Shown: positions 52,163 through 63,462 of the stretch, one piece after another
Numbering within the stretch: position 1 is the first letter of the stretch
How the letters are laid out: every line of letters begins with the position of its first letter
DNA from: Rutpela maculata
Lineage: Eukaryota > Arthropoda > Insecta > Coleoptera > Cerambycidae
Direction of reading: 5' to 3'
Assembly (NCBI GenBank): GCA_936432065.2
Contig: OW386285.2
Coordinates: 178,816,200-178,880,199, forward strand
Length of the DNA: 64,000 nt
Position numbers and translations under genes: made by a program
Notes under the pieces: model-generated
Database searches by the model: none
What the model was told of the DNA's origin: nothing
Seen by the model: only the letters and a program-made list of their open reading frames with translations

Positions 52163-54422
52163 ACAAGTTCACACGTTCAAACACATGTTAATTCTTGATA
52201 AAGCTCGTGAAAATATGAGTGAGGTCTCATTAGATTTAGAATGACGTCTAGAAAAATGTGCAAAAGTTTCAAACCCGCACATAAACCATTGCAAAAGTTA
52301 TAAACAAATTCAAATTGAAAAAATAACGGGTTTTGTTTTTTGCAAATAACTCGAATACTATTAATATATAAGAAATTAAAAAAAAAAGATTCTTAAAAAG
52401 GAAGAAATTTCCAATAAAGAACTCCTGACTCCCGGAACTCTATCTCTATTATTAATAATTTTAATTTGATGTTGAAAATAGAGATCCGCGCGGTGAACGC
52501 AAAGCCGTTGTGATGCTCTGAAACCGACCTTGGCAAGTAAAAACATTTTTTTATGTTATTAAATATTAATTTAAAATTTTTTTAAATTATGGTACCTACT
52601 ATTTAGATACTTAAAGGAACAATATCCCGTTGGATCCTCGTTTTTCATAAAATGAGCCTATTGTGAATTAACAAATTTTTTTAGAGTTTGCCTTTATATT
52701 TCAAGTCGGATAATTGTTAAACAAAAGCCACTAAATTTATTATTATTTCGCTTCATGGACACCTTATGTCAACTATACTTTATGAGATTATGATATTGCG
52801 ATGTTTTTAATTGTTACAATCTATTAGTTATTAATTATTCAAGCTAACAAAAAACTAAAAAATGGAAAAGAGAGGTTGAAATTTTTATTAATTTTAATTA
52901 TTAATACTGTTTTTATACTCAAAAATACTATAAGATTACATAAACCTTAAATTTTTAGTGCTGTTTGTTTAAACAAATTTTATGAACAAATAGATAATTT
53001 ACGTATTTTTGAAAAAAAAAATTTTTGCCATTTTGTTATAAAATGATTTAAAAAAATTCCTAAAACAATTTTTTAACGGTTTATAATCAATTATTTCTTT
53101 TTTCATTAGTTAAATAAATTATTGAGAAAAAAATTTATTCTTAAAATTTATTATTTGCAATTCTCTCCAAGGTGGGAAATTTTTATTTATTGTTAATTCA
53201 TTTGTTTATTTAATAAACAATTTGTTATTAACAATCGCCGAATGTGTTTATATTTTTTTATGGAAAAAAATAACGTATACAACCGTATACATAAAACTTT
53301 TTAATATTTTTTTTATAGAATTTTAAATTTTAAATATTATTTTTTTTTACATGTTTATGTATAAGGTTGTTTTTGTTTTTTTTTTCTATAAAAAAAATAT
53401 AAACACGTTCAGCGATTGTTAATAACAAGTTGTTTATTAATAAATAAACAAATAAAATTTTCCCTTGTAGAGAATTGCAAATAATAAATTTTAAGAATCA
53501 TTTTTTTTTATAATATATTTAAATAATGAAAACAGGAAAAAATTGATTGTAAACAGTTAAAAAAAAAATTAAATCACATAATATTATATAACAGATAAAA
53601 TGGCAAAAAATGTTTTTCAAAAATACGTAATTTATATATTTGTCTATAAAATTTGTTTAAACAAATAGCACCAAAAATTTAAAGTTTATGTAATCTTATA
53701 GTATTTTTAAATTTAATAACAGTAATAATAATTAAAATTAATAAATAAAAAAAATTTCAACCTCTCTTTTTCATTTTTTAGTTTTTTGTTAGCTTAAATA
53801 ATTAATAACTAATAGACCATAATAATTAAAATCATCGCAATGTCATAAAGTATAGTTGACATGGGGTCTCCACGGAGCGAAATAGTTTTAGTGGCTTTTG
53901 TTTAACAATTATCCGACTTGAAATATAAAACAAACACAAACTCTAAAAAAAGTATAAATTAACAAGAGGCTCATTTTATGAAAAATCGGCAAAAAAATTT
54001 TTTTCCAACGAGAAATTGTTCCTTTAAGTGTCTAAATAATACCATAATTTTTTTTAATTTCTAAATTAATATTTAATAATATTAAAAAATGTTTTTACTT
54101 GCTACGGTCGGTTTCAGAGCATTGTAGTCCTGTTTTCAACATTAAATTAAAATTATCAATAATAGAGATAGAGTACCGGGAGTTTTTTATTAGAAATTTC
54201 TTTAAGAATCTTTTTCTTTTAATTTCTTAACTATTAATAGTTGTCGAGTTATTTGAAAAAAACGAGTGTCGTTGTTTTTCAATCTTAATTTGTTTATAAC
54301 TTTTGCAATTGTTTATGTGCGGGTTTGAAACTTTTGCACATTTTTGTAGACGTCATTCCGAATTCAATGAACCCTCGCCCAGATTTTTACGAGCTTTATC
54401 AAGAATTAACACGTGAACTTGT
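52163..54422. mobile_element. 2.26-kb palindromic foldback element
   Basis: Ends are ACAAGTTCAC and GTGAACTTGT. Arms of about 1.1 kb pair along their whole length with small indels. Examples are TTTTGCACATTT at about 54331 against AAATGTGCAAAA at 52254, and CCGACTTGAAATATAAA against TTTATATTTCAAGTCGG. The centre (about 53290) is only a short AT-rich spacer. No ORF. One arm alone occurs at 11612-12150. The arms differ at many positions, so this is older than the Polinton-like arms. Confidence 0.85.
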
Positions 54423-54698
54423 TAACTAGACTGTTTGAGAAGTTTGAAAATAGAACAATGTTATATAAAACGTTGAAGAATTAATGTAAGTGTTCTTTTT
54501 TCTATTGGAACTCCCCACATGATAAAATTCAAAGTCAATAGAAAGCAAAAAGAAATAACTGAAATTAAATAATATTTTTCGCCAGTTTTCTGAAGTTTTT
54601 ACATAACTGTTAAACATTCTATATGACATTCTGCAGTTTGTTGAAAATAAGTTGATTTTTCTAGATATAATTGCTAAATTTGTAATTCTAATCGTCTC

Positions 54699-54728
54699 CT
54701 GATGATGCCAGCTTGGTTGGCGAAGAGC
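54699..54728 (+). ncRNA. Hammerhead-like motif, CTGATGA box intact
   Basis: CTGATGA(T) is followed by a 6-bp stem (GCCAGC, TTG, GTTGGC with one G-U) and GAAG. This resembles the core of Penelope-type hammerheads (CTGATGA, stem II, GAAAC), but with the second box altered to GAAGA. No Penelope coding sequence was seen upstream. It could be a fragment or chance. Confidence 0.35.
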
Positions 54729-56104
54729 TTCTAGCTACATTCTGCAGAATTTTTGTTATTGTCAAATCTTATCAAGAGTTACAACAGTTTATATATGCAT
54801 TTTTTGCTTAAGATGTCTTAACTGTTGTATTTGCAGATTGGACTTTTTTTAATAACAACGTGGCTCTTCCTCTAGCTAACTTTAACTTATTGTCCAAATT
54901 TAAATACGACCGGACTCTTGGTCCTTCAGTTATCGTGCTTACAAAGCACATGGCGTTTTCGTGAATAGTCCAGTAAATGTCAAAAGAACTGTTGGCAATG
55001 GTAAAGCTACACCTCTTTGAAGCAAGACAGTACTTAGTCGTAAATCTATCTAAAAAATTAATAGTCCTATTATTATGACGAAAAAAATGTATAAATAGAG
55101 CGGAAAAATTATTTTATAATTCGTTAAAATTAATAACCAAAACATTAGAATATGAGAAATACATAATACTGCGTATTACAACAAATTACCTGATCAGTTG
55201 GAAACTTAAAATAACATGAAAGTCATCGTTTATAAGAATGTTTTAGTGCAGAAAAAGTAATTCTCAATTACGTAAAAATACATACTTTACGAAAAAAATT
55301 GTTTGTAGATGATACAATTATTTTCAATTTTTATTTTCTTTATTATTTGAATAGACGCACCATGTTTTTAACTTTATTATTTTATCAAAAAAAAGTAAGT
55401 AAACATAACTTGAAAACTAAAGCAATAAATGGCATAATTTCACCCCAATTATACGAAGAGGGCAATTTTTAATGGTGCCTATTTTTTTGCAAGGTAACAA
55501 ATTATCTGAATGTTTTTTTATGTCTATTTTTATTTAAAATTAGTTTTTTTATTATTTGCGATATGGAGACTATGACCATAATAAGAAAAATAGCAGAAAT
55601 TTAATATTGCTACATAAATTGTTTAAATTTTTATGAAGCAACCAAAACTGCAGTCTTGTGTTGATGACTCATCGATTTTGTGCGTCGGCCTTGTCTATAG
55701 GGGGTGTTTACAGAAGACGCTGTAATTAGAGTAAATGAAATCGGTTGGTCCCAGTTGAAAGGTAATTGAATAAACTTTATTTTCCAACAAAAATTTCTAA
55801 TATTTTGTTTCCTTATAAATGTATAAAATGTTTTTTTACAATAAAGTTGGATTTTTTAGGTTATAAATTATTTTTAAGGAAAATAATGTAGGCATCTAAA
55901 CCATTTAATTAATTATTTAAAAAGCTTAAAAAAATCTTTAAATGAACTTTTCTATTAGAACGCAATTTAAAAGAAAACATTTTCGCAAAATTCGATTTTC
56001 ATATAAACGAATTTTTGAACAAAGAATAGACATAACTTGTAGAAATTGTAGAGAATTAAAATATCTTTCAACATTGTGGTCAACGTTCTTCTTCTCAAGT
56101 CTTA
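54729..56104. other. Unassigned AT-rich interval
   Basis: No ORF with domains, no long repeat partner. Poly-A and poly-T tracts only. Confidence 0.4.
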
Positions 56105-56788
56105 ATTACTTCCACTTTAGTATAGTAACGACAAAAAAAATTTTGAAAATTTTTATTGTTCAAATAGGCTTAGAATGTCATGAAACGTCGTGATTTTAAG
56201 TTTGAGCAAAAAAAAATCCTGTCTGTCGGTCCGTCTGTAACTTTTTTGTGCTCACAATTACTCTGGAACTGTTTAAGATATTGACTTAAAATTTGGTACA
56301 CGTATGTATTTTAACGAGATCTGGAAATAAATTATATTTTTATCCTCTTCCGTCGAGGGGTTGGGTGGTAAATTGGGGTAAATGGGGGATAACTAGGTAA
56401 ATCAAACAGGTAAGAGTCCATAAAATTTGTATTTAGTATATGTAAGAGAAGCTAAGGTCTCAAAAACCTTTTGGCATTACTCACCCCCATTACCACCCCC
56501 ACCCATTATTAAAGGGGATAAAAAAAATTGTGATTTAGTGTGTGTACAAGAACCAAAAATCTCAAAATATTTTTTTACTTCATCCTATTACCATTCCCCT
56601 ATCACCACCCCCATTCCACTACCGATGTGGGATATCGTTTTATGGGTTTTTGGTGTAGAGATTTCAAATATTATATTATTAAAGTTCCATAAACAATTAT
56701 TTCCACATACAAAATTTTTTCGTTGTGAGAGACTTGGTTAGAAAATCTGGAAGTGAAAGTAGTGACTCCTTGGGCAGCGGTTTTTTTT
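56105..56788 (-). mobile_element. 0.7-kb interspersed repeat family, copy 3 (inverted)
   Basis: Minus orientation: it starts (A)nCCGCTGCCCAAGGAGTCAC at 56788 and ends GTGGAAGTAAT at 56105. It has the same G-rich centre; its CAGA array is contracted to a couple of units near 56219. Confidence 0.75.
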
Positions 56789-56984
56789 GAGTTAATCGCG
56801 AAAAACGAGCGTCGAAATTTGACTTTTGGAGAGCAGGAAAAAGAAACACTTAATCTTAAAAAAAATCACCTCTCGGTCAATTTTCTACCATATTGGAACG
56901 GACTAAAATTTTTTTCCCCCTTTGATTGACCTACTTTATTTCTGAATTATTTTTTCTGCCGACCCTGCCGACTGACGACCCTGC

Positions 56985-57520
56985 ATATTTTTCTTATAAA
57001 AACTATATCAGATTTTTTTCCTGGCAATAACGACTGACAACTACATTTCAAATATCATTTTACTGTGTCGTTTCTTATTTTTTAAAGTGGCCACCCTGTA
57101 AATTTTTCATATTTTTTCTTCTTTGACAGTTATGTTACCTACATGCGAAATCTTCTTTCATTATTTTTTTCTATATTTTCATATTTTTCTTACTTGGCAG
57201 TTGTGATATCTGCATGTGAAATAATATCGTCCTTCGTCTCATTTTTTATTATTATTTTTGGGGCGACCACCCTGTATATTTTTTCATATTTTTCTTTGAC
57301 AGTTGTGTTAACTATATGCGAAACATTATTGTCCGCAATCCATTTTTTCATTATTTTTTTAGAGTAAACACCCTGTACATATTTTTCCCCTGACAGTTGT
57401 GTTAACTACACGCAAAATATAACTGTCTTTCGTCACATTTTTTTCCTCATTATTTTTTCAGGTGTCCACTATTCTTCGTTGACAGTAGCGTCAACTAACG
57501 ACCAAATATTTTTCTTCTGC
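56985..57520 (+). repeat. Tandem array of about 100-bp units with ACCCTGTA boxes
   Basis: About five degenerate units each contain a TTATTTTTT, a CCACCCTGTA, TTTTTCATATTTTTC, TTTGACAGTTGTGTTAACTA and TGCGAAA block. CCACCCTGTA is the usual terminus of TA-flanked insect elements, so this may be a tandem expansion of element ends. Confidence 0.7.
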
Positions 57521-58129
57521 GTCAAATGGTTTTGTAATATTTTCCCCACAATATATATCTACATAAACTACAATAATTGTTATGTGTATTGTTAGAAATA
57601 GATACATACTTCTGGCTCTTGTAGATATAGCTGTAGATATAGCGCCAACAGACAGACAGACTGATGGAATTAAATGGCTTTAATTTTCGTAATCTGCATA
57701 GTCTGAAACGCAAAGAAATCTCGGAGGGTAATTTTTTTACGATTAAAATACCCTACTTCCCTTTGGTTAGCGAGGGAAGTAAACGAAATTTAATCCATAT
57801 GACAATATTTCTGAATGGTTTAAAAGTGGATTTTAACATTTCGTAAACAAGTGGTACTGACCAGTAAACATATATCAGGTAGGTACCTAAAATTTTAGCG
57901 GGAATTTCATAGAAAGTGTCGACCTACCATCTGGTCGGCCAGGCACTACAATGGGCTGTTATAGTTAGTAATTTTAAATATGTGACTAATACTTTCTCAG
58001 TTTGCTGTAATGTACAGTATTATAAATTTTTCACGTTCTGATTTTTTAGTTATTTAATTTAGTTTTTAAATATGTTAACATTTTAAATCATATATAGTGA
58101 AGTCAAATTAAGTAACAAAATAGGTGAAT
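57521..58129. other. Unassigned interval
   Basis: No supported gene or repeat. It contains a duplicated TGTAGATATAG word near 57620. Confidence 0.4.
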
Positions 58130-59740
58130 AAGGAATTCTCTGGCTTCAGCAATTTTATTATTTTAATTTGTCGTAGATATAATAAGTGCCACCGAGAAGT
58201 TTTTAATTCAGCGGTGCAGCGTAAAAAAAATTTTAACAATTTATTTTTCAACGCTGAAATTTTCTGCTCTTTTCCTTATTATCTTCGGTCCTAATAATTG
58301 TATCGCAAAAATAAAAATAGCGAGTGGCTATGAAAAAAACTTTCTGATAATTCGTTAATTTGTAAGAAAATAAAAACCACCAAAAATTGCCTTTTTTGAC
58401 AATTTAAGAAATATAACGTAATAATGCATTCATTTTAACGAAAGTTGGAGGAACTATGCACTTTATTGAACTAAACCTTCGTGCCAAATTTTAGCATAAA
58501 ATATTTATTCAAACGGCTAAAAATAAAAAAAGATTTCGAAATTTTAATCGCTTACTGTTTAAGTGCATCGATTCGTAGAACATTTTTATTTCAAAATGTA
58601 GGTTTTTTACATGAATTTTACAATGATAGGATCTTCATTTAGACCATTTTTTAAATCTGTTTATAATTTTCAAAATTATAGGTATAAACATATTCAGATA
58701 ACTGGATTTTTTATCAAACCAAGAACAGGCAACGAATTATGAAAATAGATGAAATATTTCTTAAAAAAAGTTCGGGTTAGGTTTGTTTTCCCTTCCGTGA
58801 CAAATATGGATAAGAAAGTAAAAAAAAATTGACTATGTGTCAAAACCGCTTTATTTTATTGTAATTCTAAAAATTATAGTTTCGACTCATTTTCAAACAG
58901 CGGAGACAAAAACATAAGTATCGAAAAACAATCAATCCAAATTTCTAGAAAAAATATCGACTTGTTTATTTATAAGCGACCTAAACACAGAAACTGACGT
59001 TTCTCGGCCCCAAATGCAAATAGATCACTAATTTTTTTAGAAAAATGTTAGATATTTCATCTATTTTCATAATTCATTTCCCGCTTTTGGTTTCATAAAA
59101 AAATCCAGAGTTATTTGAATTTGTTTACAACTGTAACTTTGAAAATTATAAATAAATTTCAAGAAAAAACGGATTAAGTGAGAATTCTTTTTTCTTAACA
59201 CTGTTGGAAAATACATGTAAAAACCTACATTTTGAACAAAAATTTACCGCACACGAGTCACTGCACTTAAACAATAAGCGATAAAAATTTCGAAATTATT
59301 ATTGGTTTTTAGTCGTTTGAGATTTGTTCAAAAATCTTTATTTTGAGCTAAAATTTAGCACAGCTTTAGTTCAATAAAAGGCTTAGTTCCACGGACTTTC
59401 GTTAAAATTGATGCATTATTATGTTATATTTATTAAATTATTATCAAAAAAGGCAATTTTTGGTGGTTTTTTTTTTTTACTGATTAACAAACTATCATCT
59501 AGTTTTTGCATAGGCCTAGTCTTATTCAAGATTTTATTGCGAATAATTCGCTATTTTTATTTTTACGATACGATTACTAGGACCGGAGGTACTAATGAAA
59601 ATAACAGCAAGTGTTTAAAAATAGGTAGATTGTTAAAATATTACAATAAGCATTAATCCAAAACTGCTCATAGCACTTGTTATTATACATAAAACAAAGT
59701 AAAACAATAAAATTCCTGCAGCCAAACAGCTTCATTCAAA
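58130..59740. repeat. Diverged 1.6-kb inverted repeat (old foldback element)
   Basis: Arms of up to about 780 bp pair through many blocks. Examples are ATTTTAACGAAAG at about 58434 with CTTTCGTTAAAAT at 59397, TCGGTCCTA at 58284 with TAGGACCGG at 59577, AAATAGATGAAATATTTC at 58743 with the reverse near 59050, and GGCTTCAGCAATTTTATT with AATAAAATTCCTGCAGCC at the edges. The centre is near 58930. Many indels. No ORF. Confidence 0.75.
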
Positions 59741-60074
59741 ATTTATTTTCACTCCAATAGTGTGGGGTGCTCTTAGACGAAAAAAGTAAGTTATTAGAAA
59801 ACCGATTGGATTTGAATGAATTTCCCTGAAAACTGATTTAATGGCTTTCTATAATCAAATATGAAGTTTTCTACCACTTTTCCTTGTCCGCAATAAATAT
59901 AAAATAAATATTGTCAATTTCCTTTCAAACAGAATTTCTTTTCAAATAAAATTAATTAAAAATTTAAAAATAAAATAAGTACATGATGTATTTTGCTATT
60001 TGTTCTCACCTCACTCCACCATATATCTAGAGACAATACACACCTATAAGATAATAGTTATGTAACAAACAAGT

Positions 60075-60195
60075 ATGTTAATGAGAGCGATTAATAAATT
60101 GAGACATTTTAACGTACGAGCGGTAGCGAGCGCATTATTTGTCGAGATTATTAATCGCCGATTAACACACGAGTAAGTTATGTAAATTTTCCGTT
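60075..60195. repeat. Imperfect double hairpin
   Basis: TGTTAATGAGAGCGATTAAT pairs with ATTAATCGCCGATTAACA. Between them lies an inner pseudo-palindrome GAGCGGTAGCGAGCGC. The organisation resembles the hairpin at 7246-7345. Confidence 0.55.
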
Positions 60196-60511
60196 GATTG
60201 TGTATTATTACATAGGAAAAAATCTTATTTTATTTTATAACACAAAATTGAATTCTAAGTGTTACTTTTATTTATTTAATTATGGTAACACATATGGAAC
60301 TTAAAAAATATCAAAAATACAATTACAAATTCATTAGGCCTCTTTTTGTAACATCGGAGAAATATGCCAATAGCACCAATTCCGAATAGCGCGATACCTG
60401 CTTCTCTTCTTGCACCATGAAATAAAACCCGCATAAGTTTTCTCGTGAAGTTTTCTGCTTTTATCTGGAAGTAAATTTAGAGTTGCTATATTTGCACTTT
60501 CTAGCATTTCT

Positions 60512-60528
60512 GGGGGGGGGGGGGGGGG
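60512..60528 (+). repeat. Poly-G tract (17 nt)
   Basis: An uninterrupted G run, striking in this AT-rich setting. It could be a G-quadruplex former or, if from an assembly, a length error. Confidence 0.85.
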
Positions 60529-60698
60529 TTAATAATATGTCTTCGATGTCCATAACTAACAAACTATAAAAGTTTCGTACACGTTTTATACGTTTGACAA
60601 TTAGAGTTTTGACATGTATTGTCATATTGTTATTTCACAAAAATAAGTACAAAAAATAAGGTCATTTCTATGTATTTAAAAAAAAATAACATTACTTT

Positions 60699-60889
60699 CT
60701 GCACGATCGTTTTTAATTACACTTCAATTAAAATAATTTAATTTCTAGTAAATAAACGAAATGTCAAAATACAAATATCATATTTGACAAGTTGTACTTG
60801 CCACGAAATATAAACGTGGCTTTTGACTTTTCGTTTATTTAGTAGAAATTAAATTATTTTAATTGAATTGGAATTTAAAACGATTGTAC
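60699..60889. repeat. 191-bp hairpin with about 70-bp arms
   Basis: GCACGATCGTTTTTAATT... through TCAATTAAAATAATTTAATT to TAAATAAACGAAATGTCAAA is matched by its reverse complement from 60818 to 60889 with few mismatches. The small loop contains a shorter GCCACG/CGTGGC stem. Size fits a miniature foldback element. Confidence 0.75.
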
Positions 60890-61315
60890 AAAAAACAGTA
60901 TAAGCATCGCGAACCTTAAGGGTTATACCGGTCTTCGGCGGTAAACGTCCGTTACCGTTCTGAAGATACTTAATATACTATTATTTCCACACTACGGAAT
61001 AATATATATCTACCATATATTCGGCAAGTAACTAGATTACTTGACAAAAATAAAGTCGGATCTTTCATATGAACTTTTTTAAAATTAGCTTTTCCTGGAT
61101 AATTGCGTCCTTCTGTAAAGCATGCATTAAAATAATGTTTGAAATATTGTTTTCAGACTCATTATAGTGCTTTTATCAATAATTTTTACTCAATATGATA
61201 TTTATGCAAAAGTCTTTTCATCCTCCGTGGCATCTCTTAAATGTATCAAATAAACCACCCTTTATGACTTTTCAACAGTTCTTAACGGTTGAAACTTAGC
61301 TTATAACTTCATCAG

Positions 61316-61868
61316 AAAATTTTAAAACTTTTTGCTTCTTGCTTAAAAAAAAATACCCTGACATGCATAAAAATAAGCCGTTTTCTTCCATATGTATTTA
61401 ATACGCTTCTCTCAAAATTATTCAGATTAAAAGTAATGTAAACTAAATGAACGGAAATAACAAAGAAGATGGGAAATATTTAACAAATATAAAGTAGAGG
61501 AGATTTGGACTCGCCCCTTTTAAAAGGGGGTAGCTTTCCAGGGAGGGCTCATTTTGGAACAGTTAATACTAGAAATTTTCCTTAAATAAATAAAGCAAAA
61601 ATTTTAAAACTTTTTGCTTCTTGCTTAAAAAAAAATACCCTGACATGCATAAAAATAAGCCGTTTTCTTCCATATGTATTTAATATGCTTCTCTCAAAAT
61701 TATTCAGATTAAAAAGGAATGGAAACTAAATGAACGGAAATAACAAAGAAGATGGGAAATATTTAACAAATATAAAGTAGAGGAGATTTGGACTCGCCCC
61801 TTTAAAAGGGGGGTAGCTTTCCAGGGAGGGCTAATTTTGGAACAGTTAATACTAGAAATTTTCCTTAA
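61316..61868 (+). repeat. Tandem duplication, 2 x 271 bp (282-bp period)
   Basis: 61316-61586 and 61598-61868 are nearly identical (AAAATTTTAAAACTTTTTGC to AATACTAGAAATTTTCCTTAA). They are separated by 11 bp, with few differences such as a one-base shift in the A/G tract at GGGGGTAGC. A recent local duplication of non-coding sequence. Confidence 0.9.
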
Positions 61869-62032
61869 TTCTTGCCAAGGAATCTACTTAGAAATATCCT
61901 CAACATTTTAGTTAATACCCTGTATAGGTGTACTTGAGATCATAAATTAATTATATTTATAATTACGATTTTTGCTGCTGAACGCACGGAAAAGAAAGAC
62001 AGTCTATATAATCTTAGTGAAGTAAAAAAGTA

Positions 62033-62755
62033 AAAACCGCTGCCCAAGGAATCACTACTTCCACATCCAGATTCTCTATCCAAGTCACTCACAACAAAAA
62101 AACTTTGTATGTGAAAATAATTGTTTATGGAACTTTAATAATATAATATTTGAAATCCTCTACCCCAAAAACCCATAAAACGATACCCCACATCGGTAGT
62201 GGGGTGGGGGTGGTGATACGGGGGTGGTAGTGGGGGGGTGGATGAAGTAAAAAAATATTTTGAGGTTTCTGGTTCCTGTACATGCACTAAATCACATTTT
62301 TTTTTCATCCCCTTTAATAAGGAGGTGGGGGTGGTAATGGGGGTGGCTAATGCCAAAAATTTTTTTGAGACCTCAGCTTCTCTTGTATATACTAAATACC
62401 AACTTCATGGACTCTTACCTGCTTGATTTACCCATTTACTCCAAATTTACCCCAATTTACCCCAATTTACCCCCCAACCCTTCGACGGAGCAAGATGAAA
62501 ATATAATCTAGTTCTAGATCTCGTTAAAGTACATATGTGTACCAAATTTCAAGTCAATATCTTAAACGGTTCCAGAGTAAACGTGCGCACAAAAAAAGTT
62601 ACAGACAGACAGACAGACCGACAGACAGACAGAAATTTTTTTTCGGTCAAACCTAAAATCTCGACGTTTCATGACATTTTAAGCCTATTTGGACAATAAA
62701 AATTTTAAAAAATTTTTTTGTCGTTACTATACTTCCACTGGACGTGGAAGTAAAA
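62033..62755 (+). mobile_element. 0.7-kb interspersed repeat family, copy 4
   Basis: Most similar to copy 1 (12594), with an intact 3' hairpin and a longer CAGA array. TAAAA lies directly before the 5' start and at the 3' end, as in copy 1, and might be a target duplication. Confidence 0.78.
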
Positions 62756-63224
62756 GTATCAATAGATTTTTTATTAAATAACAACAGTTTTTTTGTCATC
62801 TTATAGGAGATATAAATATTATTTTGTTACGAGTCTAGTTCTAAGTCAGCCATTAGATAAACACAATTAACATAAAATATTTAATTGTCATAGCCACAAA
62901 TTATCATTGCCACAGCAAAAATATTACAGATACAAACACATTAGTTGGCTGCATAATATTTACCAAGCAGATGTACAGTGTTGCCAAGACTTAGGGATTC
63001 GTATAATGCATCGAATAAAATAGGGCATTGCAAAATGCGTCAAATATATTCACTGTATATATCGCTTATACACCGACAACTGTAGCGCCATCTGAACATC
63101 TATTCGTTCAACTACATCGCGTATGTTTTGAGAAAAAGGAGGTGCAATTTGATGCCCGGGCGAAATTTTGCCAATTGTCGGGATTTGTTGAGAATAACAT
63201 AGTCTAGGTTTTATACACGCTTAT
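62756..63224. other. Unassigned interval
   Basis: Nothing supported. TA-rich with short CACA runs. Confidence 0.4.
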
Positions 63225-63319
63225 TTTTACGAAGCCCGAGGGCGGGCTTCGTATGTGTGTTGTGGGCTTCGAGTAAGCGGCAGAATATGCTGTTTTGGGC
63301 TTCATATTGGGGCTTCATA

Positions 63320-63322
<3 letters not shown>
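63225..63322 (+). repeat. GAAGCC/GGCTTC repeat family, copy 2
   Basis: Five GGCTTC words in 90 bp and a GAAGCCC..GGGCGGGCTTC mini-palindrome. It matches the reversed end of 51515-52090 and abuts a (TA)n run. Confidence 0.6.

Positions 63323-63369
<47 letters not shown>
63323..63369. repeat. (TA)n microsatellite
   Basis: Pure TA run. The YIYIYI-type frames across it are artefacts. Confidence 0.95.
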
Positions 63370-63371
<2 letters not shown>

Positions 63372-63429
63372 AAACTGAACGTTCAGGCACCAAATTCACA
63401 TATATATGGACGGAGTGGCACCTATATAT

Positions 63430-63462
63430 ACGTTCTGGCACCAGATCGAGGTGCCAGAACGT
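63430..63462. repeat. Perfect 13-bp stem hairpin
   Basis: ACGTTCTGGCACC, 7-nt loop, GGTGCCAGAACGT. GGCACC or GGTGCC words also occur at 63387, 63418, 63620 and 63666. It is terminator-like in form only; in this context it is more likely part of a repeat. Confidence 0.85.

Noticed and set aside
63430..63462. Hairpin considered as an intrinsic terminator
   Set aside because: Eukaryotic context and no upstream gene; reported only as a hairpin.
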